Assembly (NCBI GenBank): GCA_021737945.1
Contig: JAIPCX010000014.1
Coordinates: 18,747 to 82,746, forward strand
DNA: 64,000 bases
Reading direction: 5' to 3'
Source of the DNA: Polynucleobacter sp.
GTDB lineage: Bacteria; Pseudomonadota; Gammaproteobacteria; Burkholderiales; Burkholderiaceae_D
Shown: in pieces, positions 35,878 to 42,693 of the stretch
How the letters are laid out: every line of letters starts with the position of its first letter
Numbering within the stretch: the first letter of the stretch is position 1
Notes under the pieces: model-generated
The model's input: only the letters and a program-made list of their open reading frames with translations
Told to the model about the DNA's origin: nothing
Databases searched by the model: none
Program-made: the position numbers and the translations under genes

Positions 35878-36149
35878 GGTGTCTCCTGATTATTCTATTT
35901 ATTTAATGCAATTTTTTTTACAGCGCGATTCTTGAGCGGGGATTATCTGTCCGTCAACGAATTTTCATAGTGCGCCGCAACAAAAGTCGCCGATCTATAC
36001 AATCCGTAGAAATTAATCGACTCGCCGTTGTTCGGTGAACAGTGCACTTCTCTGTCAAAATGCAAGTCATATCACGTCGCCCTAGCCTAATTCAGACGAT
36101 TATTCGCAATTAGATGACTTGCCTTAAATCATCGTAACAGAACCCTAAG

Positions 36150-37655
36150 ATGAATTCTCCTGAAAACCCACTTGGCGCGCACGTTTTGCTCAATCAACTT
36201 GAGTGGAAAAATAGCTTTGCCAGTCTGCCGAGCGAGTTTTATACAAAACTGTCACCTACACCGCTGCCCGATCCCTATCTAGTCAGCGTCAGCCGCAAAG
36301 CAGCCGAATTGATCAGGCTGAATCCATCTGAACTTTCTAGTGGCAGTTTTGTGAGTATTTTTTCGGGCAATGCCGTGCCATTAGGTGCAGATCCGCTGGC
36401 CGCTGTGTATTCAGGCCATCAGTTTGGTGTGTGGGCTGGTCAACTTGGCGATGGCCGCGCCGTCCTTTTGGGTGAAGCCTTAGCGCCTTCTGAGTCGTCT
36501 GGCACCTTGGAACTTCAGCTGAAAGGCGCGGGCAAAACTCCTTACTCACGTATGGGCGATGGTCGTGCAGTTTTGCGTTCATCGATTCGAGAATTTTTAT
36601 GCTCTGAAGCCATGGCCGGCTTAGGTATTCCTACATCGCGCGCACTTTGCATTGTTGGTTCAGATAAGCGCGTCTTGCGCGAAATGCCCGAAACCTCAGC
36701 CGTTGTCACTCGCATGGCGCCTAGCTTTGTGCGTTTTGGTTCATTCGAACACTGGTTTTACAACGATAAGCCGGCTGAACTAAAACAACTTGCTGATTAT
36801 GTTTTGGAAAAAAGCTATCCCGAGTTACGTGAATCAGCGAATCCCTATCAGGCACTTTTGCGCGAAATTACTCACCTCACCGCCGAACTCGTCGCGCAAT
36901 GGCAAGCCGTAGGTTTTATGCATGGCGTGCTCAACACCGACAACATGTCGATACTAGGTCAGACGCTAGACTACGGTCCTTTCGGGTTCATGGAAGCCTA
37001 TGATCCTGCACATATTTGTAATCACACCGATCAACAGGGTCGCTATTCCTATCGCATGCAGCCACGCATAGGTGAATGGAATTGCTACGCCTTAGGTCAG
37101 GCTATGGTTTCACTGATAGGCAGCGTAGAAGACACGCAAGAAGCCTTGGCGGTATACACGCCCTCGTTTGATAGCAAAATGTCGGCACTCTGGAATGCCA
37201 AGTTAGGATTCCAAGTCAGCGACTCTTCGGATGCAGAACTCGTTGAGTCCTTACTCACGATTTTGGCGCGTAGCCGAGTTGATTTTTCTTTGTTTTTCCG
37301 GCGACTATCATCGATAAAACTTGACAACCCCTCGTTGGATAACGCAGTACGCGATCTGTTTCTTGATCGAGCTTCATTTGATGCCTGGGCAATAAACTAT
37401 CGCCAGCGCTTAAAACGCGAATCGAGTATTGATGCCGAGCGTAAAGTCGCAATGGATAAAGTTAATCCTAATTACGTTCTCCGCAATTACTTAGCTCAGG
37501 TAGCGATTGAAAAAGCGCAGGAGAAAGATTTTTCAGAAATAGAGAAACTTCTTACACTGTTAGAAAATCCGTTTGATGAACATCCAGACTATCAATCATA
37601 TGCAGAATTACCGCCGGATTGGGCTGCGGATATTGAAGTCAGTTGTTCATCGTGA
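36150..37655 (+). CDS. selO: Protein adenylyltransferase SelO (YdiU)
   Basis: A 501-residue pseudokinase-fold enzyme that transfers AMP from ATP to protein hydroxyls. It contains AVYSGHQFGVWAGQLGDGRAVLLGE near residues 89-113, LQLKGAGKTPYSRMGDGRAVLRSSIREFLCSEAM near 128-161, and GVLNTDNMSILGQTLDYGPFGF near 253-275, which carries the Asn and Asp metal ligands. The C-terminus is Cys-Ser-Ser: the Cys occupies the position of selenocysteine in animal SelO. In Escherichia coli the enzyme modifies redox proteins such as glutaredoxin. It is followed by msrB, a second redox gene. Confidence 0.94.
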   Translation: MNSPENPLGAHVLLNQLEWKNSFASLPSEFYTKLSPTPLPDPYLVSVSRKAAELIRLNPSELSSGSFVSIFSGNAVPLGADPLAAVYSGHQFGVWAGQLGDGRAVLLGEALAPSESSGTLELQLKGAGKTPYSRMGDGRAVLRSSIREFLCSEAMAGLGIPTSRALCIVGSDKRVLREMPETSAVVTRMAPSFVRFGSFEHWFYNDKPAELKQLADYVLEKSYPELRESANPYQALLREITHLTAELVAQWQAVGFMHGVLNTDNMSILGQTLDYGPFGFMEAYDPAHICNHTDQQGRYSYRMQPRIGEWNCYALGQAMVSLIGSVEDTQEALAVYTPSFDSKMSALWNAKLGFQVSDSSDAELVESLLTILARSRVDFSLFFRRLSSIKLDNPSLDNAVRDLFLDRASFDAWAINYRQRLKRESSIDAERKVAMDKVNPNYVLRNYLAQVAIEKAQEKDFSEIEKLLTLLENPFDEHPDYQSYAELPPDWAADIEVSCSS

Positions 37656-37700
37656 GCTGTTTCTAATTTTTTTCTTATTTTCCTTTATTACGGAAACACT

Positions 37701-38102
37701 ATGAGTTCCAAAAAAGTCGTTCGTAGCGATTCAGAATGGAAATCCATGCTGGATCCCATGGAATATCAAGTCACCCGCCATGCGGCTACCGAGCGCGCAT
37801 TTACCGGACGGTATTGGGACCATCATGAACACGGCGTTTACCATTGCGTTTGTTGCAGCACGCCGCTATTTGAATCCGATACTAAATTTGATTCCGGCTG
37901 CGGTTGGCCGAGTTATTTTCGCGCGATTAATCCTGAAAATGTTTCAGAACGCATTGACCGTACCCATGGCATGGTTCGCACAGAAATTTTGTGCAACGTC
38001 TGCGATGCGCATTTGGGACATGTATTTCCGGATGGTCCACCACCGACTGGCCTGCGATATTGCATTAATTCAGCGTCCTTGGGGTTTACTCCCGGCGCCT
38101 GA
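37701..38102 (+). CDS. msrB: Peptide-methionine (R)-S-oxide reductase MsrB
   Basis: A 133-residue reductase that repairs the R-isomer of methionine sulfoxide. The catalytic Cys121 lies in [11 protein letters not shown]. The zinc ligands are two CxxC pairs at about Cys49/Cys52 and Cys98/Cys101. [11 protein letters not shown] near residue 63 supplies substrate contacts and a possible resolving Cys. Length is normal. It follows selO by 45 bases and precedes yciB by 17, so it may share a transcript with both. Confidence 0.95.
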   Translation: MSSKKVVRSDSEWKSMLDPMEYQVTRHAATERAFTGRYWDHHEHGVYHCVCCSTPLFESDTKFDSGCGWPSYFRAINPENVSERIDRTHGMVRTEILCNVCDAHLGHVFPDGPPPTGLRYCINSASLGFTPGA

Positions 38103-38119
38103 CAGATACTAGGATTTTC

Positions 38120-38752
38120 ATGAAACTATTGTTCGACTTGTTTCCCGTCATTCTGTTTTTCTTGGTATTCAAGATCGCAGGCGCTAACCCCGAAGCCGCG
38201 CAAAACTTTGGCAGTGCGTATTTATCAGGGCTTGTGTCGGGCGGCGAGGTCAGCCTGACCCAAGCACCGATCTTGCTGGCGACCGCTGTGACCATACTCG
38301 CCACCATTGCACAAATCACTTTACTGCTAGTGCGCCGTCAACGTGTGGATAATATGCTGTGGGTGTCGTTAGTCATCATCGTATTTTTTGGTGGTGCGAC
38401 TATCTATTTCCATGATGAGCAATTCATTAAATTAAAACCTACCGTTCTCTACTGGTTCTTTGCCATCGCTTTACTGGTAAGTCCCTTTTTATTCAAGAAA
38501 AATTTAATAAAGTCTATGATGAGTCAGCAGCTAGAACTGCCTGATCCAGTCTGGATTCAGTTGAATTATGCCTGGGGTGGTTTTTTTAGTTTGATGGGCT
38601 TACTCAATCTGTATATCGCTTTTAATTATCCCCTGGAGTTTTGGGTTAATTTCAAATTATTCGGATTCATAGGCTTAATGATTGTCTTTGTTGTAATTCA
38701 AAGCATCTATCTTTCGCGCTACATTAAAGAAACAGAACAGGAATCAGAATGA
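38120..38752 (+). CDS. yciB: Inner membrane-spanning protein YciB (septation protein A family)
   Basis: A 210-residue integral membrane protein with about five helices: [21 protein letters not shown] at the start, then [62 protein letters not shown] and a C-terminal helix ending in [15 protein letters not shown]. The [10 protein letters not shown] start and the [16 protein letters not shown] segment are diagnostic. The family is linked to cell-envelope maintenance and normal cell division. The stop overlaps the bolA start by four bases. Confidence 0.94.
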   Translation: MKLLFDLFPVILFFLVFKIAGANPEAAQNFGSAYLSGLVSGGEVSLTQAPILLATAVTILATIAQITLLLVRRQRVDNMLWVSLVIIVFFGGATIYFHDEQFIKLKPTVLYWFFAIALLVSPFLFKKNLIKSMMSQQLELPDPVWIQLNYAWGGFFSLMGLLNLYIAFNYPLEFWVNFKLFGFIGLMIVFVVIQSIYLSRYIKETEQESE

Positions 38753-39030
38753 GCCGACCAGACAAAATTCGTGAACTACTCACGGCCGGCCTAGCACCTG
38801 AAACTATAGAGATTGCCGATGAGTCTGCATTTCATGCTGGCCACGCAGGTGCTGCTTCTGGCGGTGGACATTACCGATTGCATCTAGTCTCGGCACGTTT
38901 TGAAGGGGTTGGCAAAGTAGGAAGGCACCGGCTAGTGTATGATTGCCTCAGCGAGATGATGCAAAAAGACATACATGCTCTTGCCATGACTTTGCTGACT
39001 CCCAAAGAAGCAGCAGAACAAGGAAATTGA
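38749..39030 (+). CDS. BolA-family protein
   Basis: A 93-residue BolA protein with the fold's helix-turn signature [31 protein letters not shown] and the C-terminal [14 protein letters not shown]. The conserved His in the HALAM segment is the usual iron-sulfur ligand shared with monothiol glutaredoxins. BolA proteins take part in iron-sulfur trafficking and stress responses. It overlaps yciB by four bases and is followed by a parvulin gene, a frequent betaproteobacterial order. Confidence 0.92.
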   Translation: MSRPDKIRELLTAGLAPETIEIADESAFHAGHAGAASGGGHYRLHLVSARFEGVGKVGRHRLVYDCLSEMMQKDIHALAMTLLTPKEAAEQGN

Positions 39031-39081
39031 CTTCAACGGCCGTCGCGGCCAATTTTTATCAACGCTCTTACCTCCACAACT

Positions 39082-39861
39082 ATGATGAATTTGAAAACTT
39101 CGCGCCTGCTTTTGGCGCTGTGCGTATCTGTCTACCTGCCGGCGATTGCACAAAACGTTGCTGTCGTTAATGGCAAGGCTGTGCCAACTTCGCGCGTCGA
39201 TGCTATGGTCAAACAAATGGTTCAACAGGGCCAGCAAGATACGCCCGAAATGCGTTCCATGATCAAAGACGAGTTGATCAACCGTGAAGTACTGGCGCAA
39301 GAAGCCGACAAGCAAGGCTTATCCAGTCGCCCAGAAATCAAAAATCAAATTGAATTGGCGCGCCAATCGATCATCATTCGTGCCATGGTGACTGAATATC
39401 TATCTAAGAACTCAGTCAAAGACGACGAAATCAAGGCTGAATACGAAAAGGTCAAAACAAGCTCCAGCGGCAAGGAATATCACGCACGCCACATCTTGGT
39501 TGAAAAAGAAGATGAAGCCAAAGGCATCATTGAAAAACTCAAAGGCGGCGCGAAATTTGAAGAGCTCGCCAAAGTCTCCAAAGATCCTGGCTCAGCTGAA
39601 CAAGGTGGCGATTTGGGTTGGGCACCTTCGGATGCGTTCGTCAAACCTTTTTCAGAAGCGATGATGAGTTTGAAAGCTGGTGATGTGACTCCAGCCCCCG
39701 TCAAAACTCAATTCGGTTTTCATGTGATCAAACTCGAAGAGATGCGCGATGCGCAGATACCACCGTTTGATCAAGTTAAAGCTCAGATCGCTGAATCTCT
39801 GCAACAGCGTAAGCTTCAGACTTTCCAGCAAGAACTGAAGAAAAAAGCAAAGATCAAGTAA
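39082..39861 (+). CDS. Periplasmic parvulin-type peptidyl-prolyl isomerase
   Basis: A 259-residue exported foldase. The signal peptide is short (LLLALCVSVYLPAIAQ). A SurA-like N-terminal helical region spans about residues 30-120, and one parvulin domain follows: EYHARHILVEKEDEAKGIIEKL, then GGDLGWAPSDAFVKPFSEAM and FGFHVIKLEEM. It would assist outer-membrane or periplasmic protein folding. Two adjacent ATG codons start at 39082; either could be used. It closes the msrB-yciB-bolA unit and is followed by a strong terminator. Confidence 0.92.
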   Translation: MMNLKTSRLLLALCVSVYLPAIAQNVAVVNGKAVPTSRVDAMVKQMVQQGQQDTPEMRSMIKDELINREVLAQEADKQGLSSRPEIKNQIELARQSIIIRAMVTEYLSKNSVKDDEIKAEYEKVKTSSSGKEYHARHILVEKEDEAKGIIEKLKGGAKFEELAKVSKDPGSAEQGGDLGWAPSDAFVKPFSEAMMSLKAGDVTPAPVKTQFGFHVIKLEEMRDAQIPPFDQVKAQIAESLQQRKLQTFQQELKKKAKIK

Positions 39862-39874
39862 TCGTTAGGATCAC

Positions 39875-39916
39875 AAAAAACGCTCCGGAAAAGAATTTTT
39901 CTCGGAGCGTTTTTTT
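39875..39916 (+). terminator. Bidirectional intrinsic terminator between the parvulin gene and hipA
   Basis: Arms AACGCTCCG and CGGAGCGTT with a loop of about 15 bases, preceded by six A and followed by seven T. It can stop transcription from both the parvulin gene and the convergent hipBA operon. Confidence 0.9.
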
Positions 39917-40004
39917 ATAGATGCATACATACTGTTAGTAGCGATGAGAAATGGGCCATGATCTTTTCTATTACAGTCGTGAGAACCACCATAAAATAGA
40001 TTAA

Positions 40005-41288
40005 TCAAATTGGAATATTTACACCCTGCGGCCCATTGAGAAAAGCAAAGGGATTCAAAAACTGCCGGCGCCAAAACAAGTTTCGTTCAACCTCGCTCAA
40101 GCCAGCTTCATCACACGTTGCCAGCCATTCGTGCTCAATCACCTTCACTTGATAGTTGATAATGTCGATCGCCTCTTGCTGCCCAAGCAAAAACACAGAC
40201 GCCGCCGAAACACATAAGCCCACTTGACTGGCTCGCTCAGACCCACGAATCAACATCGCTTGCGAAGCCTGCTGCCCAGTTCGTGATTGAGGACAGATAT
40301 CATAGGCGGGCGTTAAAGTTAGCTGATGCCCATCCCAAAACGCCGCATGATTACGAGCGTGATCGTCCGTATTACCAGACAAAATATTAAATACCAATCG
40401 AGAGAACAATTCACGCAAAGTAGACTTAGGCTCAGCAAACCGGTGACGAATAATTTCTGCAAGCTTTTCGTAGCTCGCATACGCCGCCATCATTTCATCA
40501 AGTTCAAACAATGTGAGTGCAGATACCATCGCATGCCTGCACCATAGCTCATCATGACGAACACGATCAAATCGCTCAATTAACAGCACATCCTTACCCA
40601 TCGCAGAGCGCAGGCTTACCGATGGAACATTCAAACCAACCTTACGCGCCAAACGCATGGCTATAAACTCGGCTTTGACCACACTATAGAGATCATTACT
40701 CGCAGAAAATTTGGCAATGTATTTATGCCGGCCATCATCTAGCAATACTTTGGGTCGAGCACCTCCCAGTGAAGTGCCATGTAACAAAGCTGCGTCCAGA
40801 TCAGGTGCAAGTTGTATCCCTCGCTCTACTTTTTCTGCTGCCGTTAAGAGCGACTCCATCGAGGATTGCTGAGAAAGACGCGGCTCATACAAAGTAGACG
40901 ACCTCTGAAAATCCAGCGCTCCAATTCTGTCTGAGCCTGACTCCAGCAGATACGACAACTCATCGAGTTCGAACTGTAAAGAATCTGCCCCTCGGATTCC
41001 TAGCTTGCGATTTATTAATACCCGGCGACCCCACGCATCGGGCGAAGCATCACGGAGACAGCTGGGCATACTCAAGCCAGATATCAATGGAATAGCACCT
41101 GACTGCAAAGAGAGTTCAGGCGAATACAGAGCAATCGCATCCTCTCGTGCAAGATAGCTGCGACCATAATTGAACACCAGCTGCTGCCCTTGTTTAGCAA
41201 GTACACCAGCCACCACAGGGTCGGTGGCATTCGGTAACCAAACCCAAACATACGCCTCTGAATACATAGTCGCGAACTCAGAAGTCAT
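40005..41288 (-). CDS. hipA: HipA-family Ser/Thr kinase toxin
   Basis: A 427-residue HipA-like kinase. It has the N-terminal HipA domain (YVWVWLPNATDPVVAGVLAK), the central GTSLGGARPKVLLDDGRHKYIAKF, where the Ser before LGGARPK is the usual autophosphorylation/ejectable-loop site, and the kinase core NILSGNTDDHARNHAAFWDG with catalytic Asp in the DDH motif and PAYDICP as the metal site. All key residues are present, so it should be active. HipA of Escherichia coli phosphorylates glutamyl-tRNA synthetase and induces persistence. ATG 41288 (MTSEFATMYS) overlaps hipB by 11 bases; an in-frame extension upstream covers hipB and is rejected. Confidence 0.93.
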   Translation of the reverse strand: MTSEFATMYSEAYVWVWLPNATDPVVAGVLAKQGQQLVFNYGRSYLAREDAIALYSPELSLQSGAIPLISGLSMPSCLRDASPDAWGRRVLINRKLGIRGADSLQFELDELSYLLESGSDRIGALDFQRSSTLYEPRLSQQSSMESLLTAAEKVERGIQLAPDLDAALLHGTSLGGARPKVLLDDGRHKYIAKFSASNDLYSVVKAEFIAMRLARKVGLNVPSVSLRSAMGKDVLLIERFDRVRHDELWCRHAMVSALTLFELDEMMAAYASYEKLAEIIRHRFAEPKSTLRELFSRLVFNILSGNTDDHARNHAAFWDGHQLTLTPAYDICPQSRTGQQASQAMLIRGSERASQVGLCVSAASVFLLGQQEAIDIINYQVKVIEHEWLATCDEAGLSEVERNLFWRRQFLNPFAFLNGPQGVNIPI

Positions 41289-41616
41289 CGTTGACATCGA
41301 CAGCGCTGGTTCTGACTGACTTTGGAAGCAAAGCCATTTTTTCCCGCTGAAGCGCCAATTTGACAGATAGCTGCCGCTGATCCATCTCAAATAAAGGCAC
41401 GCCACAAATGCTAGCCACTTCAAACACTGCACCGATAGAACAACCCGGGTCTCCGCGCTCAATTCGTTGAAGCAAGGCGCGAGAAACGCCAGCGCGTGCA
41501 GCCAAGTCCGTCGTGGTGAGTGCCTTGGCCAAGCGGGCTTCGCGCACGAGTTGCCCCACGAGCGCCAAGGCATCCGAGGTGTAGCGAGAGTAAGGACGGG
41601 ACAGAGGCTTAACCAT
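41278..41616 (-). CDS. hipB: HipB-like HTH antitoxin
   Basis: A 112-residue Xre/HipB-type protein. The helix-turn-helix is LAKALTTTDLAARAGVSRALLQRIERGDPGCS, near residues 29-60. It is the antitoxin and autorepressor partner of hipA: it precedes it and overlaps it by 11 bases, giving antitoxin first. The tail (LPKSVRTSAVDVNDDF) is polar and probably flexible. The ATG at 41616 has no ribosome site, and a palindromic operator lies two bases upstream, so translation may be weak or leader-poor. Three operator-like repeats upstream support autoregulation. Confidence 0.92.
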   Translation of the reverse strand: MVKPLSRPYSRYTSDALALVGQLVREARLAKALTTTDLAARAGVSRALLQRIERGDPGCSIGAVFEVASICGVPLFEMDQRQLSVKLALQREKMALLPKSVRTSAVDVNDDF

Positions 41617-41618
41617 AT

Positions 41619-41636
41619 TGACTCATTAATGACTCA
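41619..41636. promoter_or_regulatory. Candidate HipB operator O1
   Basis: TGACTCATTAATGACTCA, a palindrome with 16 of 18 symmetric positions (half-site TGAnTCATT), two bases upstream of the hipB start codon. Bound repressor would block early transcription. Confidence 0.65.
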
Positions 41637-41648
41637 CAAAGTTATTTA

Positions 41649-41666
41649 AGACTTATTAATGAATCA
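41649..41666. promoter_or_regulatory. Candidate HipB operator O2
   Basis: AGACTTATTAATGAATCA matches O1 at 15 of 18 positions and starts exactly 30 bases after it, about three helical turns. It touches the -10 box and should cover the transcription start. Confidence 0.65.
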
Positions 41667-41694
41667 ATTTTACATGCTTGAACTACTCAGTCAA
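41667..41694 (-). promoter_or_regulatory. Promoter of hipBA
   Basis: On the minus strand TTGACT (41689-41694) is followed after 16 bases by TAAAAT (41667-41672). The box adjoins operator O2, as expected for an autoregulated toxin-antitoxin operon. Confidence 0.6.
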
Positions 41695-41700
41695 TACGTC

Positions 41701-41718
41701 TGAATCATTACGACAGCG
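41701..41718. promoter_or_regulatory. Candidate HipB operator O3 (half site)
   Basis: TGAATCATT is a full match to the half-site TGAnTCATT, but the second half is poor. It lies just upstream of the hipBA -35 box. Confidence 0.4.
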
Positions 41719-41947
41719 TTAATTTACACCCGCCGCCTGAATTGATTGTGTATTTGGCATTTCTAGGGCATTACTGATTTAATAAAAACCAGATAGTTCT
41801 CGATTAATGGACCAAAGCTAAGCGCTTGATTTGCCTGGCTCCGCGTCGCACAGCTGCGCTGACTCGCCATAAATAAATCAGCATCTCTCTAGGCCTGCAA
41901 AAATTTTCAATGGCATTGGGTAGAGATAAGTTTTGGTTATCAAGCAG
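41719..41947. other. Non-coding stretch between hipBA and the porin relic
   Basis: Within the 513-base gap between hipB and parD, the first hundred bases hold the hipBA control sites described separately. This middle part is AT-rich, has no reading frame I can support, and shows no RNA gene, transposase trace or terminal repeat. It is likely residue of lost genes. Confidence 0.4.
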
Positions 41948-42019
41948 TTAGAAACTGTGGTTTGCTTGAACACCGATGCGGACGGTTGATTCTTGCGCCA
42001 GCGCGGCGGCCTTGATCCG
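41948..42019 (-). pseudogene. Relic of the C-terminal end of an outer-membrane porin-like gene
   Basis: On the minus strand 23 codons read RIKAAALAQESTVRIGVQANHSF and then stop (TAA). The end matches the beta-barrel C-terminal signal of betaproteobacterial porins: final Phe, His at -3, and hydrophobic residues at -5, -7 and -9. A TAG stands directly upstream, and no further barrel sequence is visible. I read it as the last surviving piece of a deleted gene. The stretch is short, so chance cannot be excluded. Confidence 0.4.
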
Positions 42020-42067
42020 CTAAAAGCATTCATTTGTTTACTTCCGCTTCACTCAAGTAAATCAATA

Positions 42068-42096
42068 TTGACAACCCCAGAAAGCTATAAAATAAT
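42068..42096 (+). promoter_or_regulatory. Promoter of parDE
   Basis: A perfect TTGACA at 42068-42073, then a 17-base spacer and AATAAT at 42091-42096; alternatives TAAAAT and TAATAT overlap. The parD start is at 42130. Confidence 0.6.
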
Positions 42097-42104
42097 ATTA
42101 ACTA

Positions 42105-42121
42105 TTACTAACTATTAGTAA
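42105..42121. promoter_or_regulatory. Candidate ParD operator
   Basis: TTACTAA-CTA-TTAGTAA, a perfect seven-base inverted repeat between the -10 box and the parD start. A related TAACTATTA unit is repeated across it. Position and symmetry fit binding of a ribbon-helix-helix antitoxin dimer. Confidence 0.6.
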
Positions 42122-42129
42122 ACAACATC

Positions 42130-42396
42130 ATGGCCACCAGCGTTGCACTTAGCCCCCATTTTGAGACATTCGTTCGCGACCAAGTCGAAAGCGGTCGATA
42201 CAATAATGTCAGCGAAGTCGTCCGAGCTGGGCTGCGCCTACTCGAAGATGCAGAAAGCCAAAAGGCTATTCAACTGCAAGCGCTACGCGCAGATATCGCA
42301 GGGGGAAAGGCAAGCGGAACACCGCAAGCTGCAGAACATGAATTCGAGAGACTACAATCAAAATATAAAAAACTAGCTAAAACTCAAGCCCGCTGA
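42130..42396 (+). CDS. parD: ParD-family antitoxin
   Basis: An 88-residue ribbon-helix-helix antitoxin. The N-terminal SVALSPHFETFVRDQVESGRYNNVSEVVRAGLRLLED is the ParD/CopG-like signature, with the beta strand followed by two helices. The C-terminal part (residues 45-88) is charged and should wrap the toxin. The stop overlaps the parE start by one base (TGATG), antitoxin first. It should neutralise ParE and repress its own promoter through the inverted repeat at 42105. Confidence 0.92.
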   Translation: MATSVALSPHFETFVRDQVESGRYNNVSEVVRAGLRLLEDAESQKAIQLQALRADIAGGKASGTPQAAEHEFERLQSKYKKLAKTQAR

Positions 42397-42689
42397 TGCG
42401 GTTGCTGATCACACCTTTGGCTGCGCAAGATCTCGAAGAGATTGGTGACTTTATTGCTCAAGACAATCCGCAGCGTGCTAGTAGTTTTATCAGTGAGCTG
42501 AGGATGCAATGCAAGAAAATTTGCCTTAATCCCGCAGGCTATCGACTCCGCCCTGAACTTACTAATAATCTACGTTCATGCGCGCACGGTAACTACGTGA
42601 TTTTTTTTGAAAATTCACAAGATCGAGTCACCATTATTCGAATACTGCATGGCGCAAGAGATATTCCCCCGGCACTCGATCCACTTTAA
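42396..42689 (+). CDS. parE: ParE-family toxin
   Basis: A 97-residue RelE/ParE-superfamily toxin. LLITPLAAQDLEEIGDFIAQDN near the N-terminus and YVIFFENSQDRVTIIRILHGARD near the C-terminus are diagnostic. ParE proteins poison DNA gyrase, whereas RelE relatives cleave mRNA; the HGARDI ending and ParD partner favour ParE. It is intact by length. It ends four bases from the convergent purL gene with no terminator between them, so transcription may run into purL antisense. Confidence 0.9.
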   Translation: MRLLITPLAAQDLEEIGDFIAQDNPQRASSFISELRMQCKKICLNPAGYRLRPELTNNLRSCAHGNYVIFFENSQDRVTIIRILHGARDIPPALDPL

Positions 42690-42693
42690 AACC

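Noticed and set aside
37641..37655. A selenocysteine codon at the end of selO
   Set aside because: The codon is TGT (Cys), followed by two Ser codons and a single TGA stop; no SECIS-like element is needed.
41289..41573. In-frame extension of hipA across hipB
   Set aside because: It is read through hipB in another frame; the HipA family starts near base 41288, where a normal toxin-antitoxin overlap exists.
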